Below, in pieces: positions 61,018-64,000 of a stretch of 64,000 bases of DNA. The stretch spans positions 764,702 through 828,701 of the forward strand of contig PDUO01000013.1 in NCBI GenBank assembly GCA_003008705.1. Direction: 5' to 3'. This stretch comes from Pezicula radicicola (lineage: Eukaryota > Ascomycota > Leotiomycetes > Helotiales > Dermateaceae). Both the position numbers and the translations under genes were made by a program. Positions within the stretch are counted from its first letter, which is position 1. Every line of letters starts with the position of its first letter. The notes beneath the pieces were generated by a model. The model did not search any database. It was not told the DNA's origin and was given only the letters and a program-made list of their open reading frames with translations.

Positions 61018-62434
61018 ATGATTCGCTTCTTACACTTTAAATCTCCTCAAGCCCGCCTCTTCTCTGCCACGAGAGTAGCAGTCATGAGCTCCTCCGCTAC
61101 ATCAAATGCTAATGTTTCTACTAAGCCGGTATTCTTTGGGAGTTTTGAAGTTACGGATCAGGTACGTAATTTTAATTGAAGAGATTAAATAAATTCACTC
61201 ACTCTTTTTCTTTGCTGTTTTTTTTTCTTAGGTAGATTTCAATATATAATTTTTCTACGAGTCTTATGATGCAAACCTCTTTCTCATATCCTCATTCTCT
61301 CGTTTAAATGATTTTCTTCCCGCGGCTCAATTCTGAAGGGAAATAATCCAACTAACGAACCTTAGGTCTTCTACAAAACCCCTCATTCCTTCTGTCTAGG
61401 TTAGTTAGTATCTATCGACATCCAAATTTCATACCACTAGACGCAATTGTATCATCAACCTCGAATCTTAACAGACCTTCTCCCCTTCAACCCCCACATA
61501 TACTACATTCCCTCCTTAAACCCAAACCCACAACCCTTCCGCCTCTATCCTCTTCCACGACCCACTCTTCTCCTCTATTGAATCATTTTTAATAAAACTA
61601 ACGAAACCCTCCTTAAATTAGTAAACATCAAACCCCTCTTACCAGGCCATGTCCTAGTAATCCCCTTTCGCAAAGTCCCCCGTCTGACATCTCTCACTAC
61701 CGTTGAAATATCTGATCTTTTCTGTACCGTTCAGAGGGTTCAGAGTATGTTGGCTAGGCATTATTTTCTTCCTTCTTCTTCTGCTTCTCCTTCTGATAGT
61801 AATGCGGAGAGGAAGATTGATGCGGGTGGAGAGGGGGAAAGAGGTAAGGGAGAAAGTGGTGAGGAAGGAGAGGAAACGGAGGAATGGTGGGAGAATGGAA
61901 GTTTTAATATTGCTGTTCAGGATGGTAGGGGAGCTGGACAGACTGTTCCGCATGTTCATGTTCATATTATTCCGAGGAGGAATGGGGATGGGGAGGGTGA
62001 TGAGGTATGTCTTGGCTTTTTTCTTTCTATTTTTCTGTTGATGTTGAGTGTTTTTCTGTTTGTGGTGGCGGTCGTGGTGGAGGTTTTTAAGATGAGCGGA
62101 CGAGGGACTGGTTGATTTTCTTCTCTGTTCTCAAATTTCCTCTTCCATCTCACCAGTTACGGAGCTACCTACAAACTCCCCTTCACCCATTCAACCAAAT
62201 TTCCAAACTAACTCCTCCGCCCCCACAAAACAGATCTACGACCGTCTAGCAAGCGAACAAGGAAATGTTGGTGGAGGTCTCTGGGATCTCACTAAGGAAA
62301 ATGAGCGGCCGAAACAATCAGGCAAGTTTCCTAAGATTGAGGATAGTGCTAGGATAGCTAGGAGTAAGGAGGTTATGAATGAGGAAGCGAGGGTTTTTGA
62401 GCGGTTGATGGAGAGGGGAGAGGGAATTGATTAG
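61018..62434 (+). CDS. HIT-family dinucleoside polyphosphate hydrolase (FHIT/HNT2-like)
   Basis: Four exons (61018-61161, 61366-61399, 61622-62004, 62234-62434) give about 253 aa. A 34-bp exon encodes VFYKTPHSFCL, the FHIT-type block leading to V-NIKPLLPGHVLVIP. The catalytic histidine triad is HVHVHI in GQTVPHVHVHIIPRR. An acidic, Gly/Glu-rich insert (about 40 aa) separates the two halves. The last exon holds a family C-terminus (IYDRLASEQGNVG) and ends with a helical tail. The first ~23 residues (MIRFLHFKSPQARLFSATRV) look like a mitochondrial targeting sequence, with a second ATG at codon 23 that could give a cytosolic form. FHIT/HNT2 enzymes cleave Ap3A and Ap4A. Intron 2 (222 bp) is longer than usual. 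Confidence 0.9.
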
Positions 62435-63213
62435 TCTTAGAGAAAGGGAGGGAAGGAAGGGGAAGTGGGCTGGAGAAGAGGGAAGAGGGAAGAGGGAGAA
62501 AGGTAGTGTATAGATAGAGGAGTTGACGTAATTTATAGAGCCACTAAGTAAGTGTCTAGAATCGTATTTAATAGACATTATGAGATCCTCTTATGAACTT
62601 CAGACGGTCGTTAAATATAGATGAGAGGAAGAGTTATGTCGTATCTGTTATGTTTGTTAGGATTCAAATAGCGAGTATTCCTTCCATTCAATAGTAGGGT
62701 TGGATCAAATTTTCTTCTCGTTTGTGTAGAATGGAGACTTTTCTATATGTTTTTTTTTAGCTCCATGTGGTAATTTTAGAGACCCGGATTTGTGGTATAC
62801 CTGGTGTATATGCCGAGGGAGACGACATTTTCAAGGAATCTGAATAATTATTTTGTGGAGAGAGATTTTGAAGATAGAAGCTGTAACTCCCTCAATATTA
62901 GGGGCTTCGAAAATAAATGGAAGTTGTGTTAGAGAAAAAAATACTTCCACTTGTGGGAGCGCGATAACTTTATATGTACTCAGCATGCTTCAAGATGCGT
63001 GTCTACTACTGATGCAGTACATCAGATGATGGTCCCGAAACTTCGGATTAAGGATCTAGACTCATACTATATCAATCTAGTATCTAGGTAAGTTCAACAA
63101 GGCTTCAAGTTGGAATATTGAGGCCCCCATATAGTTTGAGACGAAAAAGAAACGGTAATTTGTCAACATTGTTCGGCATTGCAATTTGTTTTTACTGATA
63201 CTTAGATGGTGGT
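62435..63213. other. Intergenic region
   Basis: 3' UTR of the HIT gene followed by AT-rich sequence. No gene is supported in this stretch. Confidence 0.5.
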
Positions 63214-63790
63214 ATGTCTTATTCTCCTACAACTAACAGTTACACATGCTGTATTTCGATCATGGAGAAGGATAAGATACGTGTAACATGGGACTTAGAC
63301 TCAGAAACAAGTTCTTTTTACTCGGATTGCTGTCTTCAAGAGAGTGGGATACCACAAAAAGTTCGGTATTCACCGGAACATTTAACTCAAGAGCAGCATG
63401 ATAGAGGTATTTATTCTCTCTTTTCTTTTTTGCAAATATTTGTTTTAATGTGATGTAATGTAGGAAGCTAATGGTTCAAATACTGTAGCTCGATTTCTAT
63501 TTTGGAAAGCACATCCAACACGTACATGCATATATGAATCATACGAACATATGTATGCATGGGATCAAGAGCTAGCGGAACGGTATGCTAAGATTGCTGT
63601 AAAGGAGCTGAGGAGAGATGAGGAGGAGGAGGATAGGATGAGAAGAGATGTTGAGAGGAAAGTTATGAGGAAAGAAAGGGTTGTGGTGAGGGAGTGGGAG
63701 AAGAAGAAGAGGGAATGGGAGAGACTTGAGAAGAAGGAGGGGAAGGGGAAGAGGTTTTGGAGGGGGTTTTTATGTTGGAAAGCACCTTAG
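63214..63790 (+). CDS. Hypothetical protein with basic/acidic coiled-coil C-terminus
   Basis: Two exons (63214-63406 and 63468-63790) give about 171 aa. The splice uses GTATTT and the acceptor GAAG before 63468, the only nearby AG that keeps the frame. The first part is Ser/Thr-rich with several Cys (SYTCCISIMEKDKIRVTWDL). The second is a Lys/Arg/Glu-rich helix (RRDEEEEDRMRRDVERKVMR) ending in an aromatic tail FWRGFLCWKAP. No family is recognised. The start may be further upstream, because the region just left of the ATG lacks a clear leader. It may be a lineage-specific gene or a remnant. Confidence 0.45.
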
Positions 63791-64000
63791 ATGGAAGATA
63801 TATGGGAGAAGTAGCTAGGAGGTTGGAATGATTGTAGAGTTGGTGGCGTTTCAAAGTGAAGTTTTAGGAAATTAACGTGGTACGATTAGCTGTGATAACT
63901 CTCGGTTTTGTGTGTTCCTTGTGTCCCTTGATCTCTAGAGTAGTAAGATGATCTAGTAGAACTCGTCACAGGTGCAACTCTAGTTTCTCTGAGTATCTTA
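63791..64000. other. Right-edge sequence
   Basis: 210 bp after the last stop codon, with no ORF or element visible. Confidence 0.4.

Overview
The window is chromosomal DNA of a filamentous ascomycete (Pezizomycotina). The genes are split by many short introns (mostly 45-60 bp, GT..AG, with CTAAC/CTAAT-like branch sites). The protein families are fungal: a group III G-alpha subunit, HOG1, a cullin, AreB/ASD4-type GATA factor, Zn2Cys6 factor, TOK-type potassium channel, KRE6/SKN1, DUF3716 and a CE5 cutinase-like esterase. The flavour suggests Leotiomycetes, but I cannot prove the class from sequence alone. The gene models below were built by hand from reading frames, splice signals and conserved protein blocks.

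Layout: 1-1384 (+) the 3' part of an Arg/Pro-rich conserved protein; 3046-6173 (+) a KH-domain RNA-binding protein; 7674-8621 (+) a gene relic with in-frame stops; 8941-10059 (-) a secreted CE5 esterase with a GPI-like tail; 12383-15140 (-) a Zn2Cys6 transcription factor; 15999-17106 (-) KRR1; 19081-21346 (+) an AreB/ASD4-like GATA factor; 22950-25725 (-) a TOK1-like channel; 27295-30299 (-) a KRE6/SKN1-like cell-wall protein interrupted by an in-frame TAG; 32397-33879 (-) a zinc-finger-like orphan; 36444-37626 (-) a DUF3716 protein; 38059-38964 (-) a mitochondrial K+/H+ exchange-related protein; 39521-40968 (+) SRF1; 42068-44692 (+) cullin-1; 46906-48236 (+) GNA-3-type G-alpha; 50384-53464 (+) glycogen phosphorylase; 55057-56660 (+) HOG1; 57847-60310 (+) AVL9; 61018-62434 (+) FHIT/HNT2-like HIT hydrolase; 63214-63790 (+) an orphan.

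The right half (38-62 kb) is a dense run of housekeeping and signalling genes. The left-centre (6-15 kb and 30-37 kb) is gene-poor. It holds decayed sequence, an AT-rich RIP-like island, copies of a short TGACTTGA-containing motif, and genes of more accessory type. No operon-like unit, biosynthetic cluster or intact transposon was seen. Functional links are thematic: cell wall (KRE6), ion homeostasis (TOK1, mitochondrial K+/H+ exchange), nutrient/stress signalling (AreB, GNA-3, HOG1, glycogen phosphorylase) and secretion (SRF1, AVL9).

The most notable observations are the premature TAG in the otherwise intact KRE6/SKN1 gene, two alternative C-termini for HOG1 that look like duplicated terminal exons, and an AreB gene whose 592-bp intron carries a second start codon in frame with the zinc finger.
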